Shown in pieces: positions 18,614-28,491 of a stretch of 64,000 nt of DNA. The notes below the pieces were generated by a model. It saw only the letters and a program-made list of their open reading frames with translations. It searched no databases and was not told the origin of the DNA. Every line of letters begins with the position of its first letter. Positions within the stretch are counted from its first letter, which is position 1. A program made the position numbers and the translations under genes. This DNA is from Chromohalobacter sp. 296-RDG (GTDB lineage: Bacteria > Pseudomonadota > Gammaproteobacteria > Pseudomonadales > Halomonadaceae). The DNA lies in the NCBI RefSeq assembly GCF_029889885.1, contig NZ_JARANY010000004.1, forward strand, positions 62,001-126,000, written 5' to 3'.

Positions 18614-19663
18614 TCAGCCTTGGGCGGCGTCCGAGGCATCCCGTTCCAGACGCACCAGACGCTTGGCGAGATCGTCGAGCTGTTTGAAACGCACCGCATT
18701 CTTGCGCCACAAGCCATTGGGCATGGCACCCGTTCCCGAGGAATAAACCCCGGGCTCGTAGATGGAGTTGGTGACCAGACTCATGCCGGTGACCTGAACG
18801 CCATCGCAAATCGTCAGATGCCCCGAGAGACCCACACCGCCACCCAGCATGCAGTGGCGTCCCACGCGGGTCGAGCCGGCGATTCCTACGCACCCTGCCA
18901 AGGCGCTATGATCGTCGATCTGCACGTTATGCGCGATCTGCACCTGGCTGTCGATCTTGACGTCATCGCCAATCAACGTGTCTCCCAAGGCGCCACGGTC
19001 GATGCTCGAGCAGCTACCGATTTCGACGTCATCGCCTACGATGACACCACCCAACTGCGCGATCTTGTGCCAGCCCTGGCCATCATGCGCAAAACCGAAA
19101 CCATCGGCACCCACCACACAACCGCTGTGCAAGATGGCACGCCGTCCGACACTCACGCCGTGATAGACGGTGACATTAGCATGCAGGCGAGAGTCGACGC
19201 CGATTTCACTGTGGGCGCCGACGATGCTACCGGCGCCGATCACGCAGCCATTACCAATGACAGCGCCGTCTTCGATCACACACTGTGGGCCGACCGAGAC
19301 GCGAGCCCCAAGAAGTGCGCTTTCGGCGACCACCGCACTGGGGTGAACGCCTTCCGGCGCCTGGCCGGCCAGCGGATCGAACAGCCTCGATAGCTCGGCG
19401 TAACCGAGATAGGGATTGTCGAGTTCGAGCCGTGCACAAGGCACCTCGGCGCCATACGCGGGGTGCACCAGCACGGCAGCCGCGCGTGTTTCGGGCAAGT
19501 ACTTCAGATAGGTCTTGTTGGCCAGGAACGTAATGTCGTTCGGGCCCGCATCAAGCAAAGTAGCCAGGCCAGTGACACGATGATCGCTATCGCCGACCAA
19601 GCGGGCCTTGAGACGTTCGGCCAGTTCACCGAGCGTGAAGGCGCAAGGAGTAAGGGTCTTCAT
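18614..19663 (-). CDS. lpxD: UDP-3-O-(3-hydroxyacyl)glucosamine N-acyltransferase
   Basis: LpxD adds the N-linked hydroxyacyl chain in the third step of lipid A synthesis. The 349-aa product has an N-terminal uridine-binding domain (LGELAERLKARLVGD) and a hexapeptide beta-helix with FGFAHDGQGWHKIAQLGGV carrying the catalytic His. It sits between skp and fabZ, separated from each by strong hairpins. Confidence 0.95.
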   Translation of the reverse strand: MKTLTPCAFTLGELAERLKARLVGDSDHRVTGLATLLDAGPNDITFLANKTYLKYLPETRAAAVLVHPAYGAEVPCARLELDNPYLGYAELSRLFDPLAGQAPEGVHPSAVVAESALLGARVSVGPQCVIEDGAVIGNGCVIGAGSIVGAHSEIGVDSRLHANVTVYHGVSVGRRAILHSGCVVGADGFGFAHDGQGWHKIAQLGGVIVGDDVEIGSCSSIDRGALGDTLIGDDVKIDSQVQIAHNVQIDDHSALAGCVGIAGSTRVGRHCMLGGGVGLSGHLTICDGVQVTGMSLVTNSIYEPGVYSSGTGAMPNGLWRKNAVRFKQLDDLAKRLVRLERDASDAAQG

Positions 19664-19682
19664 GTGCGCTTGGAACCGCTAA

Positions 19683-19709
19683 CCATGGGGCGCCACCGGC
19701 GCCCCATGG
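19683..19709 (-). repeat. perfect 12-bp hairpin after skp
   Basis: CCATGGGGCGCC and GGCGCCCCATGG pair perfectly around a 3-nt loop, starting 2 nt after the skp stop codon. On the minus strand only TTAG follows, so it is not a textbook terminator. The position suggests a 3' stabiliser or partial terminator that would let the abundant chaperone be made in excess over LpxD. Confidence 0.6.
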
Positions 19710-19711
19710 GC

Positions 19712-20215
19712 TCAATTGAGCGAGTTAAAGATGCGAGTGACTTCCTCGGTAACGTCGAGGCCATCCTCCGAATATACCACCGCATCGCGATCCACCACGA
19801 GGTCCAGGCCATGCTTCTCGACGACCTGCTCGACGGCGCGATCGAGTTTGGGCTTGGCCGACTGCATGAAGGACTGTTCCTTCTCCTGTTGCATGCTCTG
19901 AATCTGCTGGCGCAACTGCTGGAACTCGGACCCCTTGCTACGCAGCTCCTGTTGAGCGCTGTTGCGCTCAGCATCGGACATCACCGCGCCATCTTGCTGG
20001 AGCTTCTGTTGCAACTGCTGCAGTTCCTGGCTGAGCGATTCGGCGCGCTGCTTCTTGTCGCCGATCTGATTCTTGAGCTCGTTCATGGAGCGCTGGGCGG
20101 CATCCGAATTCAACAACGCCTGACGCCAGTCGATCACGCCAACCTCGTTCGCCATGGCAGGCATGGACATCACACTCATCACCCCAAGACATAGGGCACC
20201 CGTCAATTTGCGCAT
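19712..20215 (-). CDS. skp: periplasmic chaperone OmpH/Skp
   Basis: Skp is a trimeric periplasmic chaperone that carries unfolded outer-membrane proteins to the BAM complex. The 167-aa product has a Sec signal peptide (MRKLTGALCLGVMSVMSMPA, cleaved after AMA), then a Gln/Glu-rich coiled coil over about residues 45-125. ATG 20215 has a strong AAGGAGAGG site. It lies directly downstream of bamA, its partner. Confidence 0.93.
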   Translation of the reverse strand: MRKLTGALCLGVMSVMSMPAMANEVGVIDWRQALLNSDAAQRSMNELKNQIGDKKQRAESLSQELQQLQQKLQQDGAVMSDAERNSAQQELRSKGSEFQQLRQQIQSMQQEKEQSFMQSAKPKLDRAVEQVVEKHGLDLVVDRDAVVYSEDGLDVTEEVTRIFNSLN

Positions 20216-20299
20216 CACACCCTCTCCTTGATTCGTTATGGTCACTCGATGCGGCGGTCACGTCGCCGCACCTGGCGCATGACGCTGCGTCAGCCTGCT

Positions 20300-22636
20300 T
20301 TAGAAGGTCTGACCCAGCGAGAACTGAAAGACCTGAGTATCGTCGTCTTCTTCGTCGCTGATCGGCTTGGCGACACTGAAGGTCAACGGCCCCACCGGGG
20401 TCAACCAGGAAAGTCCTAGCCCGACGCTATAGCGCAGGTCTCCCATATCCACGCCACTGCTACAGCTAGAACTTCTACCTTCCGGCACATCGTAGCAATC
20501 GGTCAGGTAGGTATTGCCGGCATCGAAGAACACACTGGTCTGCAGCGAGCGGCGATCCTCGACCCACGGAAATGGGTAGATCAACTCGGCGGAACCTTCG
20601 ACGAGCACGTTACCTCCCAGGGTATCGTCGTCGCCATCGCCACCAGGCGTGGTCTTCGGCCCCAGCGTATTGCTGGAAAAGCCGCGTACCGAGCCTAGGC
20701 CACCCGCGTAGAAGTTTTCGTAGAACGGGTAAGCGTCGTCTCCGACGGTGTCTGCATAGCCAACGTTGGTGCTGAATTTCAGTGACCATTCGGGACGGAA
20801 TTCAAACAGCTTCTGACCTTCGTAACGCGTCTTGTAGTACTGCGTATCGCTCCCCGGCACTGCGGTCTCCAGCGACAATTTCTGATAGCTGCCGTCGGTG
20901 GGCATGATGCCGCGATTGAGATTGTTACGCGTCCAGCTGGCGGTGAGCTTGTAGTTCAGGAAGTCGTCGCCCTCGTCTTCCGTGTACTGAACAATTTCCA
21001 AGGGCGTATCGCGATAGGTATCGAGTGACAGGTCCTCGATACCGACGCCGAAGTTGAGGCGTGACAGATCGTTGATCGGATACCCGAAGTTGATGCTGCC
21101 GCCAATGGCATCCGAGGAGTAGGTCGAGATGTCATCGAAGTCTTCATAGTTGGTTTCGCGATAATAGAGGTTATAGCCGCGCGAAATGCCGTCCAACGTC
21201 CAATAAGGGTCGGTATACCCGAAGTTGAGATTGGTAAAGTAATCACCTTTCTGCGCATTGACGTTGACGCGGTTACCGGTACCCAGGAAGTTACTCTGGG
21301 ACAGCGACGCACCATAGATGACCCCGGCGCTTTGCGAAAAGCCCAAGCTGGCCGAGACCGAGCCGGACGGCTGCTCCTCGACGTTATAGGTCACATCGAG
21401 CTGGTCGGACTCATCGGAGACGGGACGTGTTTCGACGTCGACCGAACGGAAAAAACCCAGTCGCTGCAGGCGCTCGCGGGATTGACTGATCTGATCGGTG
21501 GAAGCCGGCGCGCCTTCCATCTGGACCATCTCGCGACGCAGCACTTCGTCCTGAGTCGTCGTATTACCCTCGAAATTGATGCGTCGCACATAGGCACGCC
21601 GCCCCGGATCGACCTGGAAAGTCACAGCCACGGTGTCGCCGTCGGCATCGACCTCGGGCACGCTGTTGATCTCGGCGAAGGCGAATCCTTCGGCGCCAAG
21701 ACGCTTGCGCAAGGCCTCGGCGGACTCGGTCATTGCGCTTTGTGAGTAATATTCGCCGGGTTCGGCGGTCACCAGCTTACGCGCCTCGCTTTCGTCGATC
21801 TTGAGATCGCCTGCAAAGCGAATTTCGTCGAGCTTGTAACGCTTGCCTTCATCGACGTTGATGGTGATGAAGATATCGGACTTGTCTGGGCTGATCGACA
21901 CTTGGGAAGAACTGATGTCGAAGTTGACGTAGCCGCGATCCAGGTAGAAGGAGCGTAGCGTCTCAAGATCGCCCGAGAGCTTGTCTCGAGAATATTCATC
22001 GTCGGAAAACCAGCCAAAGAACCAACCCGGCTTGTCTTCCAACGCGAACAAGTCACGCAGGGTGTCATCGTCGAAGTCCTGGTTGCCGACGAAGTTGATC
22101 TGGTGAATCTTGGCGACCGCGCCCTCGTTGATGTCGATATGGACTTCGACGCGGTTGTTGTCGAGCTCCTCGACGCTGGTCTCGATATTGGCGCTATAAC
22201 GCCCTTGAGATTGATAAAGCCGCTCGAGCTCACGCTGCACCTCATCGAGCGTCGAGCGCTGCAACACCTGGCCTTCATCGAGCCCGGCCTCGGTCATCCC
22301 CTTTCGAAGATCCTCATCGGCCACCTGGGAGTTGCCGTTGAGCTCGATGCTGGCGATGGTGGGGCGCTCGACCACATTGACAATCAATACATCGCCGTCA
22401 CGCGACAGTTCAATGTCGTCGAACAGGCCCGTATCGAACAGCTCCTGCGACGCCTCGGCCAATTCACGGTCATCGACCTGGTCACGTGCGCTGACTGGAA
22501 AGGCATTGAACACCGATGCCGGCGATACGCGCTGCAGCCCTTCCACGCGAATATCTGAAATCTCGAAGGAGGCCGCCAGTGCCGCGGGAGTCGCGGTCAG
22601 CAGCAGCACCGCCAATCCGATGGTCTTGATCTTCAT
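20300..22636 (-). CDS. bamA: outer membrane protein assembly factor BamA
   Basis: BamA is the essential Omp85 core of the beta-barrel assembly machine. The 778-aa precursor has a signal peptide ending near AALAA, five POTRA domains over about residues 24-420, and a C-terminal barrel. VRGFSSNTLGP is the lid-lock VRGF motif of the L6 loop, and the last residue is Phe (LGQTF), as for outer-membrane barrels. I use ATG 22636; residues upstream would precede the signal peptide. Confidence 0.96.
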   Translation of the reverse strand: MKIKTIGLAVLLLTATPAALAASFEISDIRVEGLQRVSPASVFNAFPVSARDQVDDRELAEASQELFDTGLFDDIELSRDGDVLIVNVVERPTIASIELNGNSQVADEDLRKGMTEAGLDEGQVLQRSTLDEVQRELERLYQSQGRYSANIETSVEELDNNRVEVHIDINEGAVAKIHQINFVGNQDFDDDTLRDLFALEDKPGWFFGWFSDDEYSRDKLSGDLETLRSFYLDRGYVNFDISSSQVSISPDKSDIFITINVDEGKRYKLDEIRFAGDLKIDESEARKLVTAEPGEYYSQSAMTESAEALRKRLGAEGFAFAEINSVPEVDADGDTVAVTFQVDPGRRAYVRRINFEGNTTTQDEVLRREMVQMEGAPASTDQISQSRERLQRLGFFRSVDVETRPVSDESDQLDVTYNVEEQPSGSVSASLGFSQSAGVIYGASLSQSNFLGTGNRVNVNAQKGDYFTNLNFGYTDPYWTLDGISRGYNLYYRETNYEDFDDISTYSSDAIGGSINFGYPINDLSRLNFGVGIEDLSLDTYRDTPLEIVQYTEDEGDDFLNYKLTASWTRNNLNRGIMPTDGSYQKLSLETAVPGSDTQYYKTRYEGQKLFEFRPEWSLKFSTNVGYADTVGDDAYPFYENFYAGGLGSVRGFSSNTLGPKTTPGGDGDDDTLGGNVLVEGSAELIYPFPWVEDRRSLQTSVFFDAGNTYLTDCYDVPEGRSSSCSSGVDMGDLRYSVGLGLSWLTPVGPLTFSVAKPISDEEDDDTQVFQFSLGQTF

Positions 22637-22683
22637 GCAGTCGATTCGCTTTTGTCGAGTCCGCCCGCTCATGGAACAGGCAC

Positions 22684-22711
22684 CTTATACATTTCCCTGG
22701 GTGACTGGCAA
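22684..22711 (-). promoter_or_regulatory. sigma-70-like promoter upstream of bamA
   Basis: TTGCCA (22706-22711) and TATAAG (22684-22689) are 16 nt apart, each 5/6 to consensus, with a predicted start about 40 nt before the bamA ATG. It gives bamA-skp-lpxD its own entry in addition to any transcription from rseP. I did not find a clear sigma-E promoter here. Confidence 0.6.
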
Positions 22712-22832
22712 GGTCGTACCCCGCCTCGCCGTTTCACCCGGGTCGCTCATCCTTGCGGCCGATGGCCGCTTACGACATGCCATTGATGGCCCACATTAAA
22801 GCCTGCTGGCGAGCTGCCCCGCAACGACGCCT

Positions 22833-24188
22833 CTACAAACGCATCAAGTCGAAATACAACGCCATCAACATCAACGAGCCCACCAAGGCGACACCGATGC
22901 GCAACCCAAAGGCTTGTACCGCCTCGGGCACCGGACGCCCCCGCACCGCTTCGATCAGGTAATAAACCAAGTGACCGCCGTCGAGCACGGGAATCGGCAA
23001 GAGATTGAGAACCCCCAGGCTGATCGATAAATAAGCCAGGAAGCTGATGAAGCTTTCCACGCCATTGCGCGCGGAATCACCCGCGATGCGTGCAATCGTC
23101 ACCGGCCCCGACAGATTGGAGGGCGAGATCAGCCCCACCAGCATCTTGCGGATCGAATCCAGTGTGAGCAAGCTCATCTCGCCGGTCTTGCTCACCGCCT
23201 CACCGACGGCATCCAGCGGCCCATAACGAATCTCGCGACGGTAACGCTCAGGCCACTCGGTGGTTTGTACCCCTACGCCGATGTACCCCATCGCCGTGCC
23301 GTCTTCCTGCTCGCGCGTGGCCGGCGTCAACATCACGTCGCGTCGCTCACCGTCCCGCTCGACTCGCAGCGCCAGCGTCTTACCGGGGTTGTCACGCACA
23401 CGTTCGACGAATGCCATCCAATCCTCGACGCCGGCACCGTCGACGCTGACGATGCGGTCACCGCTTTGCAGCCCGGCCTGCTGGGCACGCCCGTCATTCA
23501 GCACCTCTCCCAGCACGGCGGGCAGCTCGGGACGCCACGGCGTCACCCCCAACGTGGCCAAGGGGCGCGGCGGATCCTGGCGTACCAGCCAGTCACTGAC
23601 CGGTACGCGATGACGCTCCGGCGAGGCCGTTTCAGACTCACGCGTCGTGACCTCGAGCTCGCCATTGGCGCCAATGGCCGCCACCAACTTGAGATTGACC
23701 TCCCCCCAGGAAGGCGTACGTTCGCCCTCGACGGCCACGATCTCCTGCCCGGACTGCAAGCCGCCCCGGGCGGCCGGCGAGTCTGCAGCGATATCGCCAA
23801 TCACCGGCGCCACCGTGGTCGTGCCATAGACGAACAGCGCCCAATAGGCGACGAAGGCAAGCAAAAAGTTCGCCAGCGGTCCAGCCGATACGATGGCGAT
23901 GCGTGCCCAGACACTCTTGCGATTGAATGCCTGCGCTTGCTCCTCCGGCGCCACCGGGCCCTCACGCTCGTCGAGCATCTTGACGTAGCCACCCAGCGGT
24001 ATCGCCGCCACGGCGAACTCCGTGCCATGGCGATCGACACGCGACCATAGCGGCTTGCCGAAGCCCACCGAGAAACGCAGCACCTTGACACCACAACGTC
24101 GCGCAACCCAGAAATGGCCGTATTCGTGAAAGGTGATCAACAACCCCAGCACCACGATCACTGCCAGCAGATTCTCAATCACGCCCAT
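22833..24188 (-). CDS. rseP: site-2 metalloprotease RseP
   Basis: RseP cleaves the anti-sigma factor RseA within the membrane in the envelope stress response. The 451-aa protein has the zinc motif HEYGH at about residues 22-26, two PDZ domains (roughly 115-300), and a C-terminal LDGGH that supplies the third ligand. It is a multi-spanning inner-membrane protein. ATG 24188 is preceded by GGAGG. It follows dxr and precedes bamA. Confidence 0.95.
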   Translation of the reverse strand: MGVIENLLAVIVVLGLLITFHEYGHFWVARRCGVKVLRFSVGFGKPLWSRVDRHGTEFAVAAIPLGGYVKMLDEREGPVAPEEQAQAFNRKSVWARIAIVSAGPLANFLLAFVAYWALFVYGTTTVAPVIGDIAADSPAARGGLQSGQEIVAVEGERTPSWGEVNLKLVAAIGANGELEVTTRESETASPERHRVPVSDWLVRQDPPRPLATLGVTPWRPELPAVLGEVLNDGRAQQAGLQSGDRIVSVDGAGVEDWMAFVERVRDNPGKTLALRVERDGERRDVMLTPATREQEDGTAMGYIGVGVQTTEWPERYRREIRYGPLDAVGEAVSKTGEMSLLTLDSIRKMLVGLISPSNLSGPVTIARIAGDSARNGVESFISFLAYLSISLGVLNLLPIPVLDGGHLVYYLIEAVRGRPVPEAVQAFGLRIGVALVGSLMLMALYFDLMRL

Positions 24189-24227
24189 GGGGTCGCCCTC
24201 CTTCCTGCGGCTTGCCAAGTCCGCACA

Positions 24228-25433
24228 TCATGACGTGAACCGCGTCAATTGCCGTTCGGCCTCGCGTCGCGCCGCCTCGTCCGCAGCCAGCACCGCGCTC
24301 AACTCATGCGCCGAATGTACCTCACAAGCCTCACAGACCGCCGCCACCAGGCGTGGAATATCCACGAACCCTAGCCGTGCGTCGAGAAACGCTTCCACCG
24401 CTACTTCATTGGCGGCATTGAGCGTGGCCGGGGCAGTACCGCCCACCGCCATCGCCTCACGAGCGAGACGCAGACAAGGGAAGCGTGCTTCATCGGGCGC
24501 CTCGAAATCGAGCCGCGCCACCTGAAACAGATCCAGCGGCGCCACGCCGGCATCGATGCGCTCGGGCCAAGCCAACCCATAGGCGATCGGCGTACGCATA
24601 TCGGGATTGCCCAACTGCGCGATCACCGAACCGTCACTATAGGCGGCCATGGAGTGAACGACGCTTTGCGGGTGCACCACGACTTGAACCTGTTCCGGCT
24701 GCGCATCGAACAACCAGCATGCCTCGATCAGCTCGAGCCCCTTGTTCATCAGGGTGGCGCTATCCACCGAGATCTTGCGACCCATCGACCAATTGGGATG
24801 CGCACACGCCTGCTCCGGGGTCACGGCTTTCAATTGCGCCTGGGACCAGTCATGAAAGGGCCCCCCGGACGCGGTCAACAACAACTGAGTCACGCCCTGG
24901 CGCGCTAACCCACCACGATGCTCGGTGGGTAGACACTGATAAATGGCATTATGTTCAGAATCGATGGGCAACAATATCGCGCCATGACGTTCGACGGCCT
25001 CCATGAACAGCGCGCCGGACATCACCAGGGCTTCCTTGTTGGCGAGCAGCACGCGCTTGCCGGCGCGTACCGCAGCCAGTGTCGGCATCAAGCCGGCCGC
25101 CCCCATGATGGCAGCCATCACCACCTCGCTGTCGGCACTTCCAGCGACTTCCGATAACGCCGCCTCGCCGGCGCGCACTTGGGTATCGATGCCGACCTCG
25201 GCGAGCGCATCACGCAACCAGGCAGCGTCGCGTTCCTCGCCAAGCACCGCGACTTCGGGGCGATGAACCAAGCACTGATCGCGCAGCGTTTCGCGCGAAC
25301 GATAGGCGGTCAAGGCATGCAGCCGATAACGTTGGGGATGACGGGCAATGACATCGAGAGTGCTCTTGCCGATGGAGCCGGTGGCTCCAAGCACGGTCAC
25401 ACGTTGTATCCGAGCGCAATCGGCATATTCCAT
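24228..25433 (-). CDS. dxr: 1-deoxy-D-xylulose 5-phosphate reductoisomerase
   Basis: Dxr (IspC) makes 2-C-methylerythritol 4-phosphate, the committed step of the MEP isoprenoid pathway. The 401-aa product has the NADPH loop [26 protein letters not shown] and the metal-binding [11 protein letters not shown]. The position between cdsA and rseP is the Pseudomonas-like arrangement; in E. coli dxr lies between frr and uppS. Confidence 0.95.
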   Translation of the reverse strand: MEYADCARIQRVTVLGATGSIGKSTLDVIARHPQRYRLHALTAYRSRETLRDQCLVHRPEVAVLGEERDAAWLRDALAEVGIDTQVRAGEAALSEVAGSADSEVVMAAIMGAAGLMPTLAAVRAGKRVLLANKEALVMSGALFMEAVERHGAILLPIDSEHNAIYQCLPTEHRGGLARQGVTQLLLTASGGPFHDWSQAQLKAVTPEQACAHPNWSMGRKISVDSATLMNKGLELIEACWLFDAQPEQVQVVVHPQSVVHSMAAYSDGSVIAQLGNPDMRTPIAYGLAWPERIDAGVAPLDLFQVARLDFEAPDEARFPCLRLAREAMAVGGTAPATLNAANEVAVEAFLDARLGFVDIPRLVAAVCEACEVHSAHELSAVLAADEAARREAERQLTRFTS

Positions 25434-25441
25434 GCGTCACC

Positions 25442-26245
25442 TCAGCCCAACCATGGGCGCAACAATACGAAAAGCGGAATCGCGGCAATCAAGCTGTCGA
25501 TGCGATCGAGCACACCACCATGCCCGGGCAGCAGGCAGCTCGAATCCTTCAAGCCGCGCTGACGCTTGAGCATGCTTTCGAACAGATCGCCCAGCACCGA
25601 TATCAACACCACCGGCAGCGCCAACACCATCAGCCACAACGCATCACCGGCGGCCATTCCCTGCCACTGCGCGAAAACCAGAGCCAGCACCGCCACCGCC
25701 GCCATACCGCCATAGACACCTTCCCAGGACTTTCCGGGGCTCACGTGTGCGGCCAGCTTGCGGCGCCCGAACGCACGCCCCGCGAAGTAGGCACCGATAT
25801 CCGCCACCCAGATCAACAGCAGCACGAACAGCAGCCATGCCGCGCCGTCGCCGCGCAATTGAATGAAGCCGACCCAGCACGGTAGCAGCACCCACAGGCC
25901 CATGCCCAGGCGCACCGCACGACCTTGCCATTGCGCGTATTGTTGAGGATAGCGCACCACCCAATAGAGATTGGCCAGCCAACCCAGCATACCCAGCCAC
26001 AACGGCCAGGACTGATGCACTGCACCACTTAGCCCTAGAAGAAGCAGCGCCACGGCACAGGCAGCGGCAAAGGCTAGTCGCGGCACCTGGCGCTCGAAAC
26101 CAGCCAGGTTGGCCCACTCCCAGGCACCGATCAGTACGATCGCGCCCGTGAACAAGGCAAAAGGGAGACCCGTAAGCCCAAACAAGCCAAGCAGTGCCAA
26201 TGGCGCCAGAACCAACGCAGTAAGAATACGTTGCCTAAGCACCAT
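25442..26245 (-). CDS. cdsA: phosphatidate cytidylyltransferase
   Basis: CdsA makes CDP-diacylglycerol, the branch point for all phospholipids, in the inner membrane. The 267-aa protein is almost wholly hydrophobic, with about eight membrane spans, and has the C-terminal signature SCLLPGHGGVLDRIDSL. Its start overlaps the end of uppS by 11 nt. Confidence 0.93.
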   Translation of the reverse strand: MVLRQRILTALVLAPLALLGLFGLTGLPFALFTGAIVLIGAWEWANLAGFERQVPRLAFAAACAVALLLLGLSGAVHQSWPLWLGMLGWLANLYWVVRYPQQYAQWQGRAVRLGMGLWVLLPCWVGFIQLRGDGAAWLLFVLLLIWVADIGAYFAGRAFGRRKLAAHVSPGKSWEGVYGGMAAVAVLALVFAQWQGMAAGDALWLMVLALPVVLISVLGDLFESMLKRQRGLKDSSCLLPGHGGVLDRIDSLIAAIPLFVLLRPWLG

Positions 26246-26993
26246 GCGCCTCGACTTGTTCAGGGGACATGCCGAAACGGCGCTGGCGCTCTGTGTAGGC
26301 GCTCAGCGCGGCATCGAATGCCTCGGCACCGAAATCCGGCCACAGCTCGGGAGTGAAATAGAATTCCGCGTAGGCCAGCTGCCACAACAAGAAGTTGGAA
26401 ATCCTTTGTTCACCGCTGGTGCGGATGCACAAGTCGACGGGTGCTTCATCGGCCAGACTGATTTCAGCGCCAAGTGCTTCCTCGTCAATGGCGTCGGGTA
26501 CCAACTCCCCCGCCGAGACCCGTTGCGCCAACCGCCGCGCGGCACGCGTCATGTCCCAGCGGCCGCCATAATTGGCCGCGATCACCAGGTGAAGCCCCTG
26601 GTTGTCACGGGTCATGGTCTCGGCACGTTCGATATATTGCTGAATGGACGTGGAAAATCCCTCGCGCTGGCCGATCACCGATAAACGAACGCCGTGGCCA
26701 TGAAGCTTTTTAACCTCGCGCTTGAGGGCGATCAGGAACAGCTCCATCAGCGCGTCAACCTCGGAGGCAGGGCGTTTCCAGTTCTCGCTGGAGAAGGCGA
26801 ACAAGGTCAGTGTACCGATACCACGCTCGGCGGCACGGCGGATCACTGCACGCACCGACTCGACACCCGCGCGATGTCCGCGGATGCCGGACAGCCCATG
26901 TGCACGCGCCCAGCGATTGTTACCATCCATGATGACCGCCACATGGCGTGGCAGTTCGCCCGTACGGGGTGGAGAAAACGGCTGTGAGGTCAT
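26235..26993 (-). CDS. uppS: undecaprenyl diphosphate synthase
   Basis: UppS (IspU) makes the C55 lipid carrier for peptidoglycan and O-antigen by adding isopentenyl units to farnesyl diphosphate. HVAVIMDGNNRWA holds the catalytic Asp. LTLFAFSSENWKRP and the C-terminal RTSGEQRISNFLLWQLAYAE are cis-prenyltransferase signatures. I chose ATG 26993 (252 aa, with GGGA upstream) over 27008, which has no ribosome site. Confidence 0.93.
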   Translation of the reverse strand: MTSQPFSPPRTGELPRHVAVIMDGNNRWARAHGLSGIRGHRAGVESVRAVIRRAAERGIGTLTLFAFSSENWKRPASEVDALMELFLIALKREVKKLHGHGVRLSVIGQREGFSTSIQQYIERAETMTRDNQGLHLVIAANYGGRWDMTRAARRLAQRVSAGELVPDAIDEEALGAEISLADEAPVDLCIRTSGEQRISNFLLWQLAYAEFYFTPELWPDFGAEAFDAALSAYTERQRRFGMSPEQVEAHGA

Positions 26994-27043
26994 GGGATCC
27001 CGTATCATGGAGGTCGACGGAAGCGCGTCCCGACGGTCACCTC

Positions 27044-27601
27044 TCAGACCTGCAAAAGGTCGTGTTCCTTATTTTCCAGAAGCTTGTCGATCTCAGCGAC
27101 ATACTTGTCGGTCATCTTCTGGATCTCATCGATGGCGTGATGTTCATCGTCTTCGGTGACCTCTTTCTTCTTGAGGAGCCCCTTGAGATCACCGTTGGCA
27201 TCACGCCGAACGTTGCGGATCGCGACGCGCGCGTTTTCCGCCTCGCCACGCGCCTGCTTGATATAATTGCGGCGCGTTTCCTCGGTCAGCGGCGGCAAAG
27301 GCACACGAATCACGTTACCCGCAGCGGCGGGATTGAGGCCCAGATCGGCGGTCATGATGGCCTTCTCGACCTTGGGCACCATGCTCTTTTCCCACGGCAT
27401 TACCGCCAGGGTCCGCGCGTCTTCCACATTGACGCTCGCCACCTGATTGAGCGGCATGTCGGCGCCGTAATAATTCACATGCACCGCATCCAACAAGCTG
27501 GGATGCGCGCGCCCGGTGCGGATCTTGTGAAAATTGGCGTTCATCGCCTCGACGCTTTTCTTCATGCGCGCGTCGGCGTCTTTCTTGATATCGTTGATCA
27601 C
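27044..27601 (-). CDS. frr: ribosome recycling factor
   Basis: Frr splits post-termination ribosomes together with EF-G. The 185-aa product has the typical three-helix domain with [13 protein letters not shown] near residues 26-38 and the conserved PPLTEETRR. It lies 4 nt downstream of pyrH, as in nearly all proteobacteria. Confidence 0.96.
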   Translation of the reverse strand: MINDIKKDADARMKKSVEAMNANFHKIRTGRAHPSLLDAVHVNYYGADMPLNQVASVNVEDARTLAVMPWEKSMVPKVEKAIMTADLGLNPAAAGNVIRVPLPPLTEETRRNYIKQARGEAENARVAIRNVRRDANGDLKGLLKKKEVTEDDEHHAIDEIQKMTDKYVAEIDKLLENKEHDLLQV

Positions 27602-27605
27602 TGTT

Positions 27606-28367
27606 TCAACCTCTATCTACCAGCGTTCCTTCCTTGCCCCCAACCACGAGGTTGAGCAAGGCCCCCGGCTTGGTCATATCGAACACGCGCACCGGCATGT
27701 CATGGTCCCGCACCAAGCAGATAGCGGTCAAATCCATCACGCCGAGCTTCTGATCGAGCACGTCGTCGTAGGAGAGACGTTCGTACTTGGCGGCATCGCT
27801 TTGCTTGACCGGATCCTTGTTGTAAACGCCATCCACCTTGGTAGCCTTGAGCACCACATTGGCATCGATCTCGATACCGCGCAGGCAGGCCGCCGAGTCG
27901 GTAGTGAAGAAGGGGTTGCCGGTGCCGGCAGAGAAAATCACCACGTCACCCGACGTAAGGTGACGGATGGCGGTACGCCGATCGTAATGCTCGACGACGC
28001 CACTCATGGGAATCGCCGACATTACCCGCGAGCGAATATTGGAACGCTCCAGAGCGTCGCGCATCGCCAAAGCGTTCATGACAGTGGCCAGCATGCCCAT
28101 GTGATCGCCGGTAACACGCTCCATACCCGCAGCGTGTAGCGCCGCCCCACGGAACAGATTGCCGCCGCCGACCACGATCCCCACCTGGACCCCGATCCCG
28201 ACCAACTGGCCGATTTCCAGCGCCATACGGTCGAGCACCTGGGGATCGATGCCGAACTCGTGCTCGCCCGTCAGGGCTTCGCCGGACAGTTTCAACAGAA
28301 TGCGCTTGTACTTCGACTTCTCGTTACGCTCCTGGGAAGCGGCGTTACGATCGGTGGGAACAGACAT
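27606..28367 (-). CDS. pyrH: uridylate kinase
   Basis: PyrH phosphorylates UMP to UDP for pyrimidine nucleotide synthesis. The 253-aa product has [20 protein letters not shown] and [11 protein letters not shown] for nucleotide and phosphate binding, and [16 protein letters not shown] 28367 has a strong GAGGAGAG site, giving a slightly extended polar N-terminus before the kinase core. Confidence 0.95.
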   Translation of the reverse strand: MSVPTDRNAASQERNEKSKYKRILLKLSGEALTGEHEFGIDPQVLDRMALEIGQLVGIGVQVGIVVGGGNLFRGAALHAAGMERVTGDHMGMLATVMNALAMRDALERSNIRSRVMSAIPMSGVVEHYDRRTAIRHLTSGDVVIFSAGTGNPFFTTDSAACLRGIEIDANVVLKATKVDGVYNKDPVKQSDAAKYERLSYDDVLDQKLGVMDLTAICLVRDHDMPVRVFDMTKPGALLNLVVGGKEGTLVDRG

Positions 28368-28444
28368 TCGGACTCTCCTCGTCTCAGCGGACTGTATCGG
28401 CGTGGGTAGGAATGGCTCGGCCAGACAACGGCCGGATACGCGAA

Positions 28445-28466
28445 GGCGTGCGCAACCGCGCACGCC
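28445..28466 (-). repeat. hairpin between tsf and pyrH
   Basis: GGCGTGCGC and GCGCACGCC pair perfectly around AACC, about 26 nt after the tsf stop. Only TTCG follows on the minus strand, so it is more likely an attenuating or stabilising hairpin than a full terminator. Confidence 0.5.
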
Positions 28467-28491
28467 AACGACAGTACAAGCACATGGCAGC

